From: Lasioglossum baleicum
Lineage: Eukaryota; Arthropoda; Insecta; Hymenoptera; Halictidae
Assembly: GCF_051020765.1 (NCBI RefSeq)
Contig: NW_027469100.1
Span: forward strand, 62,001 to 126,000
DNA length: 64,000 nt
Direction: 5' to 3'
Under the pieces are notes generated by a model. It was given only the letters and a program-made list of their open reading frames with translations, was not told the origin of the DNA and ran no database searches. Made by a program: the position numbers and the translations under genes. Position 1 is the first letter of the stretch, and each line of letters begins with the position of its first letter. Positions 50,584 to 63,231 of the stretch are shown here, piece after piece.

Positions 50584-51104
50584 ATTCCAAAAACCTGCGC
50601 ATGCGCATCCCACAAAACCTCGCACGTGTTTTTACTCGACTAGCCTGCGGGATGCATCCTCTCGCACGTGTTTTTACTCGACTAGCCTGCGGGATGCATC
50701 CTCTCGCACGTGTTTTTACTCGACTACCCTGCGGGATGCATCCTCTCGCACGTGTTTTTGCTCGACTAGCCATGCGCATCCCAAAAAACCTGCGCATGCG
50801 CATCCCACAAAACCTGCGCATGCGCATCCCACAAAACCTCGCACGTGTTTTTACTCGACTAGCCTGCGGGATGCATCCTCTCGCACGTGTTTTTACTCGA
50901 CTAGCCTGCGGGATGCATCCTCTCGCACGTGTTTTTACTCGACTAGCCTGCGGGATGCATCCTTTCGCACGTGATTTTGCTAGACTAGCCTGCGGGATGC
51001 ATCCTCTCGCACGTGTTTTTGCTCGACTAGCCTGCGGGATGCATCCTCTCGCACGTGTTTTTGCTCGACTAGCCTGCGGGATGCATCCTCTCGCACGTGT
51101 TTTT

Positions 51105-52976
51105 ACTCGACTACCCTGCGGGATGCATCCTCTCGCACGTGTTTTTGCTCGACTAGCCATGCGCATCCCAAAAAACCTGCGCATGCGCATCCCACATAAC
51201 CTCGCACGTGTTTTTACTCGACTAGCCTGCGGGATGCATCCTCTCGCACGTGTTTTTACTCGACTAGCCTGCGGGATGCATTCTCTCGCACGTGTTTTTA
51301 CACGACTACCCTGCGGGATGCATCCTCTCGCACGTGTTTTTGCTCGACTAGCCATGCGCATCCCAAAAAACCTGCGCATGCGCATCCCACAAAACCTCGC
51401 ACGTGTTTTTACTCGACTAGCCTGCGAGATGCATCCTCTCGCACGTGTTTTTACTCGACTAGCCTGCAGGATGCATCCTCTCGCACGTGTTTTTACTCGA
51501 CTAGCCTGCGGGATGCATCCTCTCGCACGTGTTTTTGCTCGACTAGCCTGCGGGATGCATCCTCTCGCACGTGTTTTTGCTGGACTAGCCTGCGGGATGC
51601 ATCCTCTCGCACGTGTTTTTGCTCGACTAGGCATGCGCATCCCAAAAAACCTGCGCATGCGCATCCCACAAAACCTGCGCATGCGCATCCCACAAAACCT
51701 CGCACGTGTTTTTACTCGACTAGCCTGCGGGATGCATCCTCTCGCACGTGTTTTTACTCGACTAGCCTGCGGGATGCATCCTCTCGCACGTGTTTTTACT
51801 CGACTAGCCTGCGGGATGCATCCTCTCGCACGTGTTTTTACACGACTAGCCTGCGGGATGCATCCTCTCACGTGTTTTTACTCGACTACCCTGCGGGATG
51901 CATCCTCTCGCACGTGTTTTTGCTCGACTAGCCATGCGCATTCCAAAAACCTGCGCATGCGCATCCCACAAAACCTCGCACGTGTTTTTACTCGACTAGC
52001 CTGCGGGATGCATCCTCTCGCACGTGTTTTTACTCGACTACCCTGCGGGATGCATCCTCTCGCACGTGTTTTTGCTCGACTAGCCATGCGCATCCCAAAA
52101 AACCTGCGCATGCGCATCCCAAAAAACCTGCGCATGCGCATCCCACAAAACCTCGCACGTGTTTTTACTCGACTAGCCTGCGGGATGCATCCTCTCGCAC
52201 GTGTTTTTACTCGACTAGCCTGCGGGATGCATCCTCTCGCACGTGTTTTTACTCGACTAGCCTGCGGGATGCATCCTTTCGCACGTGTTTTTGCTAGACT
52301 AGCCTGCGGGATGCATCCTCTCGCACGTGTTTTTGTTCGACTAGGCATGCGCATCCCAAAAAACCTGCGCATGCGCATCCCAAAAAACCTGCGCATGCGC
52401 ATCCCACAAAACCTGCGCATGCGCATCCCACAAAACCTCGCACGTGTTTTTACTCGACTAGCCTGCGGGATGCATCCTCTCGCACGTGTTTTTCCTCGAC
52501 TAGCCATGCGCATCCCAAAAAACCTGCGCATGCGCCTCCCACAAAACCTGCGCATGCGCATCCCACAAAACCTCGCACGTGTTTTTACTCGACTAGCCTG
52601 CGGGATGCATCCTCTCGCACGTGTTTTTGCTCGACTAGCCTGCGGGATGCATCCTCTCGCACGTGTTTTTGCTCGACTAGCCATGCGCATCCCAAAAAAC
52701 CTGCGCATGCGCATCCCACAAAACCTCGCACGTGTTTTTACTTGACTAGCCTGCGGGATGCATCCTCTCGCACGTGTTTTTGCTCGACTAGCCTGCGGGA
52801 TGCATCCTCTCGCACGTGTTTTTACTCGACTACCCTGCGGGATGCATCCTCTCGCACGTGTTTTTGCTCGACTAGCCATGCGCATCCCAAAAAACCTGCG
52901 CATGCGCATCCCACAAAACCTGCGCATGCGCATCCCACAAAACCTCGCACGTGTTTTTGCTCGACTAGCCATGCGC
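51105..52976 (+). repeat. Right copy of 2,393-bp-offset duplication
   Basis: Contains the same ordered rare variants, notably the 2-bp deletion at 51864 and the A5 run at 51945-51949. Two frame-breaking length changes shared by both copies show that they pre-date the duplication. Differences include CTGCGAGATG here and GTTCGACTAG (52335), which is shared instead with 55479. Confidence 0.87.
51864..51874 (+). other. Two-base deletion CCTCTCACGTG, second copy
   Basis: Same as 49471-49481; not in a homopolymer, so it is unlikely to be a basecalling slip and is good evidence for common descent of the two copies. Confidence 0.92.
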
Positions 52977-55273
52977 ATCCCAAAAAACCTGCGCATGCGC
53001 ATCCCACAAAACCTGCGCATGCGCATCCCACAAAACCTCGCACGTGTTTTTACTCGACTAGCCTGCGGGATGCATCCTCTCGCACGTGTTTTTACTCGAC
53101 TAGCCTGCGGGATGCATCCTCTCGCACGTGTTTTTACTCGACTACCCTGCGGGATGCATCCTCTCGCACGTGTTTTTGCTCGACTAGCCATGCGCATCCC
53201 AAAAAACCTGCGCATGCGCATCCCACAAAACCTCGCACGTGTTTTTACTTGACTAGCCTGCGGGATGCATCCTCTCGCACGTGTTTTTGCTCGACTAGCC
53301 TGCGGGATGCATCCTCTCGCACGTGTTTTTACTCGACTACCCTGCGGGATGCATCCTCTCGCACGTGTTTTTGCTCGACTAGCCATGCGCATCCCAAAAA
53401 ACCTGCGCATGCGCATCCCACAAAACCTGCGCATGCGCATCCCACAAAACCTCGCACGTGTTTTTGCTCGACTAGCCATGCGCATCCCAAAAAACCTGCG
53501 CATGCGCATCCCACAAAACCTGCGCATGCGCATCCCACAAAACCTCGCACGTGTTTTTACTCGACTAGCCTGCGGGATGCATCCTCTCGCACGTGTTTTT
53601 ACTCGACTAGCCTGCGGGATGCATCTTCTCGCACGTGTTTTTACTCGACTACCCTGCGGGATGCATCCTCTCGCACGTGTTTTTGCTCGACTAGCCATGC
53701 GCATCCCAAAAAACCTGCGCATGCGCATCCCACAAAACCTCGCACGTGTTTTTACTCGACTAGCCTGCGGGATGCATCCTCTCGCACGTGTTTTTGCTGG
53801 ACTAGCCTGCGGGATGCATCCTCTCGCACGTGTTTTTGCTCGACTAGGCATGCGCATCCCAAAAAACCTGCGCATGCGCATCCCAAAAAACCTGCGCATG
53901 CGCATCCCACAAAACCTGCGCATGCGCATCCCACAAACCCTCGCACGTGTTTTTACTCGACTAGCCTGCGGGATGCATCCTCTCGCACGTGTTTTTACTC
54001 CACTAGCCTGCGGGATGCATCCTCTCGCACGTGTTTTTACTCGACTAGCCTGCGGGATGCATCCTCTCGCACGTGTTTTTACTCGACTAGCATGCGGGAT
54101 GCATCCTCTCGCACGTGTTTTTACTCGACTAGCCTGCGGGATGCATCCTCTCGCACGTGTTTTTGCTCGACTAGCCATGCGCATCCCAAAAAACCTGCGC
54201 ATGCGGATCCCACAAAACCTGCGCATGCGCATCCCACAAAACCTCGCACGTGTTTTTACTCGACTAGCCTGCGGGATGCATCCTCTCGCACGTGTTTTTG
54301 CTCTACTAGCCTGCGGGATGCATCCTCTCGCACGTGTTTTTGCTCGACTAGCCTGCGGGATGCATCCTCTCGCACGTGTTTGTGCTCGACTAGCCTGCGG
54401 GATGCATCCTCTCGCACGTGTTTTTACTCGACTAGCCTGCGGGATGCATCCTCTCGCACGTGTTTTTGCTCGACAAGCCTGCGGGATGCATCCTCTCGCA
54501 CGTGTTTTTGCTCGACTAGCCTGCGGGATGCATCCTCTCGCACGTGTTTTTACTCGACTAGCCTGCAGGATGCATCCTCTCGCACGTGTTTTTACTCGAC
54601 TAGCCTGCGGGATGCATCCTCTCGCACGTGTTTTTACTCGACTACCCTGCGGGATGCATCCTCTCGCACGTGTTTTTGCTCGACTAGCCATGCGCATCCC
54701 AAAAAACCTGCGCATGCGCATCCCACAAAACCTGCGCATGCGCATCCCACAAAACCTCGCACGTGTTTTTACTCGACTAGCCTGCGGGATGCATCCTCTC
54801 GCACGTGTTTTTACTCGACTAGCCTGCAGGATGCATCCTCTCGCACGTGTTTTTACTCGACTAGCCTGCGGGATGCATCCTCTCGCACGTGTTTTTGCTG
54901 GACTAGCCTGCGGGATGCATCCTCTCGCACGTGTTTTTGCTCGACTAGGCATGCGCATCCCAAAAAACCTGCGCATGCGCATCCCACAAAACCTGCGCAT
55001 GCGCATCCCACAAAACCTCGCACGTGTTTTTACTCGACTAGCCTGCGGGAAGCATCCTCTCGCACGTGTTTTTGCTCTACTAGCCTGCGGGATGCATCCT
55101 CTCGCACGTGTTTTTGCTCGACTAGCCTGCGGGATGCATCCTCTCGCACGTGTTTGTGCTCGACTAGCCTGCGGGATGCATCCTCTCGCACGTGTTTTTA
55201 CTCGACTAGCCTGCGGGATGCATCCTCTCGCACGTGTTTTTGCTCGACTAGCCATGCGCATCCCAAAAAACCT
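52130..55273 (+). repeat. Left copy of 3,144-bp tandem duplication
   Basis: GTTCG (52335), CCTCGACTAG (52494), TTGACTAG (52742 and 53249), GCGGATCC (54203), CGACAAGCC (54471) and GGGAAGCATCC (55048) all recur at +3,144 (or +3,145 between two compensating A-run changes). It holds two TTGACTAG modules 507 bp apart. Confidence 0.9.
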
Positions 55274-56344
55274 GCGCATGCGCATCCCACAAAACCTCGC
55301 ACGTGTTTTTACTCGACTAGCCTGCGGGATGCATCCTCTCGCACGTGTTTTTACTCGACTAGCCTGCGGGATGCATCCTCTCGCACGTGTTTTTACTCGA
55401 CTAGCCTGCGGGATGCATCCTTTCGCACGTGTTTTTGCTAGACTAGCCTGCGGGATGCATCCTCTCGCACGTGTTTTTGTTCGACTAGGCATGCGCATCC
55501 CAAAAAACCTGCGCATGCGCATCCCAAAAAACCTGCGCATGCGCATCCCACAAAACCTGCGCATGCGCATCCCACAAAACCTCGCACGTGTTTTTACTCG
55601 ACTAGCCTGCGGGATGCATCCTCTCGCACGTGTTTTTCCTCGACTAGCCATGCGCATCCCAAAAAACCTGCGCATGCGCCTCCCACAAAACCTGCGCATG
55701 CGCATCCCACAAAACCTCGCACGTGTTTTTACTCGACTAGCCTGCGGGATGCATCCTCTCGCACGTGTTTTTGCTCGACTAGCCTGCGGGATGCATCCTC
55801 TCGCACGTGTTTTTGCTCGACTAGCCATGCGCATCCCAAAAAACCTGCGCATGCGCATCCCACAAAACCTCGCACGTGTTTTTACTTGACTAGCCTGCGG
55901 GATGCATCCTCTCGCACGTGTTTTTGCTCGACTAGCCTGCGGGATGCATCCTCTCGCACGTGTTTTTACTCGACTACCCTGCGGGATGCATCCTCTCGCA
56001 CGTGTTTTTGCTCGACTAGCCATGCGCATCCCAAAAAACCTGCGCATGCGCATCCCACAAAACCTGCGCATGCGCATCCCACAAAACCTCGCACGTGTTT
56101 TTGCTCGACTAGCCATGCGCATCCCAAAAAACCTGCGCATGCGCATCCCACAAAACCTGCGCATGCGCATCCCACAAAACCTCGCACGTGTTTTTACTCG
56201 ACTAGCCTGCGGGATGCATCCTCTCGCACGTGTTTTTACTCGACTAGCCTGCGGGATGCATCCTCTCGCACGTGTTTTTACTCGACTACCCTGCGGGATG
56301 CATCCTCTCGCACGTGTTTTTGCTCGACTAGCCATGCGCATCCC

Positions 56345-56351
56345 AAAAAAA
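56345..56351 (+). other. A7 run in a 24-mer
   Basis: Seven A instead of six at the position equivalent to about 53201-53206 in the left 3,144-bp copy, which has six. Confidence 0.9.
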
Positions 56352-57029
56352 CCTGCGCATGCGCATCCCACAAAACCTCGCACGTGTTTTTACTTGACTA
56401 GCCTGCGGGATGCATCCTCTCGCACGTGTTTTTGCTCGACTAGCCTGCGGGATGCATCCTCTCGCACGTGTTTTTACTCGACTACCCTGCGGGATGCATC
56501 CTCTCGCACGTGTTTTTGCTCGACTAGCCATGCGCATCCCAAAAAACCTGCGCATGCGCATCCCACAAAACCTGCGCATGCGCATCCCACAAAACCTCGC
56601 ACGTGTTTTTGCTCGACTAGCCATGCGCATCCCAAAAAACCTGCGCATGCGCATCCCACAAAACCTGCGCATGCGCATCCCACAAAACCTCGCACGTGTT
56701 TTTACTCGACTAGCCTGCGGGATGCATCCTCTCGCACGTGTTTTTACTCGACTAGCCTGCGGGATGCATCTTCTCGCACGTGTTTTTACTCGACTACCCT
56801 GCGGGATGCATCCTCTCGCACGTGTTTTTGCTCGACTAGCCATGCGCATCCCAAAAAACCTGCGCATGCGCATCCCACAAAACCTCGCACGTGTTTTTAC
56901 TCGACTAGCCTGCGGGATGCATCCTCTCGCACGTGTTTTTGCTGGACTAGCCTGCGGGATGCATCCTCTCGCACGTGTTTTTGCTCGACTAGGCATGCGC
57001 ATCCCAAAAAACCTGCGCATGCGCATCCC

Positions 57030-57034
57030 AAAAA
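57030..57034 (+). other. A5 run in a 24-mer
   Basis: Five A instead of six; the left 3,144-bp copy has six at the matching place. It restores the 3,144-bp offset after the A7 run at 56345. Confidence 0.9.
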
Positions 57035-58907
57035 CCTGCGCATGCGCATCCCACAAAACCTGCGCATGCGCATCCCACAAACCCTCGCACGTGTTTTTAC
57101 TCGACTAGCCTGCGGGATGCATCCTCTCGCACGTGTTTTTACTCCACTAGCCTGCGGGATGCATCCTCTCGCACGTGTTTTTACTCGACTAGCCTGCGGG
57201 ATGCATCCTCTCGCACGTGTTTTTACTCGACTAGCATGCGGGATGCATCCTCTCGCACGTGTTTTTACTCGACTAGCCTGCGGGATGCATCCTCTCGCAC
57301 GTGTTTTTGCTCGACTAGCCATGCGCATCCCAAAAAACCTGCGCATGCGGATCCCACAAAACCTGCGCATGCGCATCCCACAAAACCTCGCACGTGTTTT
57401 TACTCGACTAGCCTGCGGGATGCATCCTCTCGCACGTGTTTTTGCTCTACTAGCCTGCGGGATGCATCCTCTCGCACGTGTTTTTGCTCGACTAGCCTGC
57501 GGGATGCATCCTCTCGCACGTGTTTGTGCTCGACTAGCCTGCGGGATGCATCCTCTCGCACGTGTTTTTACTCGACTAGCCTGCGGGATGCATCCTCTCG
57601 CACGTGTTTTTGCTCGACAAGCCTGCGGGATGCATCCTCTCGCACGTGTTTTTGCTCGACTAGCCTGCGGGATGCATCCTCTCGCACGTGTTTTTACTCG
57701 ACTAGCCTGCAGGATGCATCCTCTCGCACGTGTTTTTACTCGACTAGCCTGCGGGATGCATCCTCTCGCACGTGTTTTTACTCGACTACCCTGCGGGATG
57801 CATCCTCTCGCACGTGTTTTTGCTCGACTAGCCATGCGCATCCCAAAAAACCTGCGCATGCGCATCCCACAAAACCTGCGCATGCGCATCCCACAAAACC
57901 TCGCACGTGTTTTTACTCGACTAGCCTGCGGGATGCATCCTCTCGCACGTGTTTTTACTCGACTAGCCTGCAGGATGCATCCTCTCGCACGTGTTTTTAC
58001 TCGACTAGCCTGCGGGATGCATCCTCTCGCACGTGTTTTTGCTGGACTAGCCTGCGGGATGCATCCTCTCGCACGTGTTTTTGCTCGACTAGGCATGCGC
58101 ATCCCAAAAAACCTGCGCATGCGCATCCCACAAAACCTGCGCATGCGCATCCCACAAAACCTCGCACGTGTTTTTACTCGACTAGCCTGCGGGAAGCATC
58201 CTCTCGCACGTGTTTTTGCTCTACTAGCCTGCGGGATGCATCCTCTCGCACGTGTTTTTGCTCGACTAGCCTGCGGGATGCATCCTCTCGCACGTGTTTG
58301 TGCTCGACTAGCCTGCGGGATGCATCCTCTCGCACGTGTTTTTACTCGACTAGCCTGCGGGATGCATCCTCTCGCACGTGTTTTTGCTCGACTAGCCTGC
58401 GGGATGCATCCTCTCGCACGTGTTTTTGCTCGACTAGCCTGCGGGATGCATCCTCTCGCACGTGTTTTTACTCGACTACCCTGCGGGATGCATCCTCTCG
58501 CACGTGTTTTTGCTCGACTAGCCATGCGCATCCCAAAAAACCTGCGCATGCGCATCCCACAAAACCTGCGCATGCGCATCCCACAAAAACTCGCACGTGT
58601 TTTTACTCGACTAGCCTGCGGGATGCATCCTCTCGCACGTGTTTTTACTCGACTAGTCTGCGGGATGCATCCTCTCGCACGTGTTTTTACTCGACTAGCC
58701 TGCGGGATGCATCCTTTCGCACGTGTTTTTGCTAGACTAGCCTGCGGGATGCATCCTCTCGCACGTGTTTTTGCTCGACTAGGCATGCGCATCCCAAAAA
58801 ACCTGCGCATGCGCATCCCAAAAAACCTGCGCATGCGCATCCCACAAAACCTCGCACGTGTTTTTACTCGACTAGCCTGCGGGATGCATCCTCTCGCACG
58901 TGTTTTT

Positions 58908-60884
58908 CCTCGACTAGCCATGCGCATCCCAAAAAACCTGCGCATGCGCCTCCCACAAAACCTGCGCATGCGCATCCCACAAAACCTCGCACGTGTTTTT
59001 ACTCGACTAGCCTGCGGGATGCATCCTCTCGCACGTGTTTTTGCTCGACTAGCCTGCGGGATGCATCCTCTCGCACGTGTTTTTGCTCGACTAGCCATGC
59101 GCATCCCAAAAAACCTGCGCATGCGCATCCCACAAAACCTGCGCATGCGCATCCCACAAAACCCCGCACGTGTTTTTACTCGACTAGCCTGCGGGATGCA
59201 TCCTCTCGCACGTGTTTTTGCTCGACTAGCCTGCGGGATGCATCCTCTCGCACGTGTTTTTGCTCGACTAGCCATGCGCATCCCAAAAAACCTGCGCATG
59301 CGCATCCCACAAAACCTGCGCATGCGCATCCCACAAAACCGCGCACGTGTTTTTACTCGACTAGCCTGCGGGATGCATCCTCTCGCACGTGTTTTTCCTC
59401 GACTAGCCATGCGCATCCCAAAAAACCTGCGCATGCGCCTCCCACAAAACCTGCGCATGCGCATCCCACAAAACCTCGCACGTGTTTTTACTCGACTAGC
59501 CTGCGGGATGCATCCTCTCGCACGTGTTTTTGCTCGACTAGCCTGCGGGATGCATCCTCTCGCACGTGTTTTTGCTCGACTAGCCATGCGCATCCCAAAA
59601 AACCTGCGCATGCGCATCCCACAAAACCTGCGCATGCGCATCCCACAAAAACTCGAACGTGTTTTTACTCGACTAGCCTGCGGGATGCATCCTCTCGCAC
59701 GTGTTTTTACTCGACTAGCCTGCGGGATGCATCCTCTCGCACGTGTTTTTACTCGACTAGCCTGCGGGATGCATCCTTTCGCACGTGTTTTTGCTAGACT
59801 AGCCTGCGGGATGCATCCTCTCGCACGTGTTTTTGCTCGACTAGGCATGCGCATCCCAAAAAACCTGCGCATGCGCATCCCACAAAACCTGCGCATGCGC
59901 ATCCCACAAAACCTCGCACGTGTTTTTACTCGACTAGCCTGCGGGATGCATCCTCTCGCACGTGTTTTTGCTCGACTAGCCTGCGGGATGCATCCTCTCG
60001 CACGTGTTTTTGCTCGACTAGCCATGCGCATCCCAAAAAACCTGCGCATGCGCATCCCACAAAACCTGCGCATGCGCATCCCACAAAACCCCGCACGTGT
60101 TTTTACTCGACTAGCCTGCGGGATGCATACTCTCGCACGTGTTTTTCCTCGACTAGCCATGCGCATCCCAAAAAACCTGCGCATGCGCCTCCCACAAAAC
60201 CTGCGCATGCGCATCCCACAACACCTCGCACGTGTTTTTACTCGACTAGCCTGCGGGATGCATCCTCTCGCACGTGTTTTTGCTCGACTAGCCTGCGGGA
60301 TGCATCCTCTCGCACGTGTTTTTGCTCGACTAGCCATGCGCATCCCAAAAAACCTGCGCATGCGCATCCCACAAAACCTCGCACGTGTTTTTACTCGACT
60401 AGCCTGCGGGATGCATCCTCTCGCACGTGTTTTTGCTCGACTAGCCTGCGGGATGCATCCTCTCGCACGTGTTTTTGCTCGACTAGCCATGCGCATCCCA
60501 AAAAACCTGCGCATGCGCATCCCAAAAAACCTGCGCATGCGCATCCCACAAAACCTGCGCATGCGCATCCCACAAATCCTCGCACGTGTTTTTACTCGAC
60601 TAGCCTGCGGGATGCATCCTCTCGCACGTGTTTTTCCTCGACTAGCCATGCGCATCCCAAAAAACCTGCGCATGCGCCTCCCACAAAACCTGCGCATGCG
60701 CATCCCACAACACCTCGCACGTGTTTTTACTCGACTAGCCTGCGGGATGCATCCTCTCGCACGTGTTTTTGCTCGACTAGCCTGCGGGATGCATCCTCTC
60801 GCACGTGTTTTTGCTCGACTAGCCATGCGCATCCCAAAAAACCTGCGCATGCGCATCCCACAAAACCTCGCACGTGTTTTTACT
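58908..60884 (+). repeat. 489-bp modules with CCTCGACTAG monomers
   Basis: CCTCGACTAG monomers, each followed by a block containing GCGCCTCCC, lie at 58908, 59397, 60147 and 60636. Spacings are 489, 750 and 489, so a 1,239-bp pair is itself repeated. Module ends show different single-base changes at the block exit: ACCCCGCACG (59161, 60089), ACCGCGCACG (59338), AACTCGAACG (59650) and ACACCTCG (60221, 60710). Confidence 0.8.
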
Positions 60885-63231
60885 TGACTAGCCTGCGGGA
60901 TGCATCCTCTCGCACGTGTTTTTGCTCGACTAGCCTGCGGGATGCATCCTCTCGCACGTGTTTTTACTCGACTACCCTGCGGGATGCATCCTCTCGCACG
61001 TGTTTTTGCTCGACTAGCCATGCGCATCCCAAAAAACCTGCGCATGCGCATCCCACAAAACCTGCGCATGCGCATCCCACAAAACCTCGCACGTGTTTTT
61101 GCTCGACTAGCCATGCGCATCCCACAAAACCTGCGCATGCGCATCCCACAAAACCTCGCACGTGTTTTTACTCGACTAGCCTGCGGGATGCATCCTCTCG
61201 CACGTGTTTTTACTCGACTAGCCTGCGGGATGCATCCTCTCGCACGTGTTTTTACTCGACTACCCTGCGGGATGCATCCTCTCGCACGTGTTTTTGCTCG
61301 ACTAGCCATGCGCATCCCAAAAAACCTGCGCATGCGCATCCCACAAAACCTCGCACGTGTTTTTACTCGACTAGCCTGCGGGATGCATCCTCTCGCACGT
61401 GTTTTTGCTGGACTAGCCTGCGGGATGCATCCTCTCGCACGTGTTTTTGCTCGACTAGGCATGCGCATCCCAAAAAACCTGCGCATGCGCATCCCAAAAA
61501 ACCTGCGCATGAGCATCCCACAAAACCTGCGCATGCGCATCCCACAAACCCTCGCACGTGTTTTTACTCGACTAGCCTGCGGGATGCATCCTCTCGCACG
61601 TGTTTTTACTCCACTAGCCTGCGGGATGCATCCTCTCGCACGTGTTTTTACTCGACTAGCCTGCGGGATGCATCCTCTCGCACGTGTTTTTACTCGACTA
61701 GCATGCGGGATGCATCCTCTCGCACGTGTTTTTACTCGACTAGCCTGCGGGATGCATCCTCTCGCACGTGTTTTTGCTCGACTAGCCTGCGGGATGCATC
61801 CTCTCGCACGTGTTTTTGCTCGACTAGCCTGCGGGATGCATCCTCTCGCACGTGTTTTTACTCGACTAGCCTGCAGGATGCATCCTCTCGCACGTGTTTT
61901 TACTCGACTAGCCTGCGGGATGCATCCTCTCGCACGTGTTTTTGCTCGACTAGCCAAGCGCATCCCCAAAAACCTGCGCATGCGCATCCCAAAAAACCTG
62001 CGCATGCGCATCCCACAAAACCTCGCACGCGTTTTTACTTGACTAGCCTGCGGGATGCATCCTCTCGCACGTGTTTTTGCTCGACTAGCCTGCGGGATGC
62101 ATCCTCTCGCACGTGTTTTTACTCGACTACCCTGCGGGATGCATCCTCTCGCACGTGTTTTTGCTCGACTAGCCATGCGCATCCCAAAAAACCTGCGCAT
62201 GCGCATCCCACAAAACCTCGCACGTGTTTTTGCTCGACTAGCCATGCGCATCCCAAAAAACCTGCGCATGCGCATCCCACAAAACCTGCGCATGCGCATC
62301 CCACAAAGCCTCGCACGTGTTTTTACTCGACTACCCTGCGGGATGCATCCTCTCGCACGTGTTTTTGCTCGACTAGCCATGCGCATCCCAAAAAACCTGC
62401 GCATGCGCATCCCACAAAACCTGCGCATGCGCATCCCACAAAAACTCGCACGTGTTTTTACTCGACTAGCCTGCGGGATGCATCCTCTCGCACGTGTTTT
62501 TACTCGACTAGCCTGCGGGATGCATCCTCTCGCACGTGTTTTTACTCGACTAGCCTGCGGGATGCATCCTTTCGCACGTGTTTTTGCTAGACTAGCCTGC
62601 GGGATGCATCCTCTCGCACGTGTTTTTGCTCGACTAGGCATGCGCATCCCAAAAAACCTGCGCATGCGCATCCCACAAAACCTGCGCATGCGCATCCCAC
62701 AAAACCTCGCACGTGTTTTTACTCGACTAGCCTGCGGGATGCATCCTCTCGCACGTGTTTTTCCTCGACTAGCCATGCGCATCCCAAAAAACCTGCGCAT
62801 GCGCCTCCCACAAAACCTGCGCATGCGCATCCCACAAAACCTCGCACGTGTTTTTACTCGACTAGGCTGCGGGATGCATCCTCTCGCACGTGTTTTTGCT
62901 CGACTAACCTGCGGGATGCATCCTCTCGCACGTGTTTTCGCTCGACTAGCCATGCGCATCCCAAAAAACCTGCGCATGCGCATCCCACAAAACCCCGCAC
63001 GTGTTTTTACTCGACTAGCCTGCGGGATGCATCCTCTCGCACGTGTTTTTACTCGACTAGCCTGCAGGATGCATCCTCTCGCACGTGTTTTTACTCGACT
63101 AGCCTGCGGGATGCATCCTCTCGCACGTGTTTTTGCTCGACTAGCCATGCGCATCCCAAAAAACCTGCGCATGCGCATCCCAAAAAACCTGCGCATGCGC
63201 ATCCCACAAAACCTCGCACGTGTTTTTACTT
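60885..63231 (+). repeat. Two TTGACTAG-bounded modules (1,155 and 1,191 bp)
   Basis: TGA of the TTGACTAG monomer falls at 60885, 62040 and 63231. The first module has a paired block whose second member starts directly with a C-type unit (about 61110-61152) and a GAGCATCCC change near 61510. The second has CACGCGTTTTTAC near 62028 at its left edge, ACAAAGCC near 62303 and GTGTTTTCGC near 62933. Confidence 0.78.

Larger units (their letters stand above)
55274..58393 (+). repeat. Right copy of 3,144-bp tandem duplication
   Basis: Directly adjacent to the left copy. The two length differences found are a seventh A at 56345-56351 and a five-A run at 57030-57034, which cancel in the offset. The match ends near 58394, where plain 42-mers replace a 24-mer block. 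A related third segment follows: CATCCTTTCG at 58711 is 3,294 bp after its counterpart at 55417. Confidence 0.9.

Noticed and set aside
61955..61975. Length change in GCATCCCCAAAAACC
   Set aside because: The run is four C and five A instead of three C and six A, so it is a substitution and not an indel; the frame is kept.
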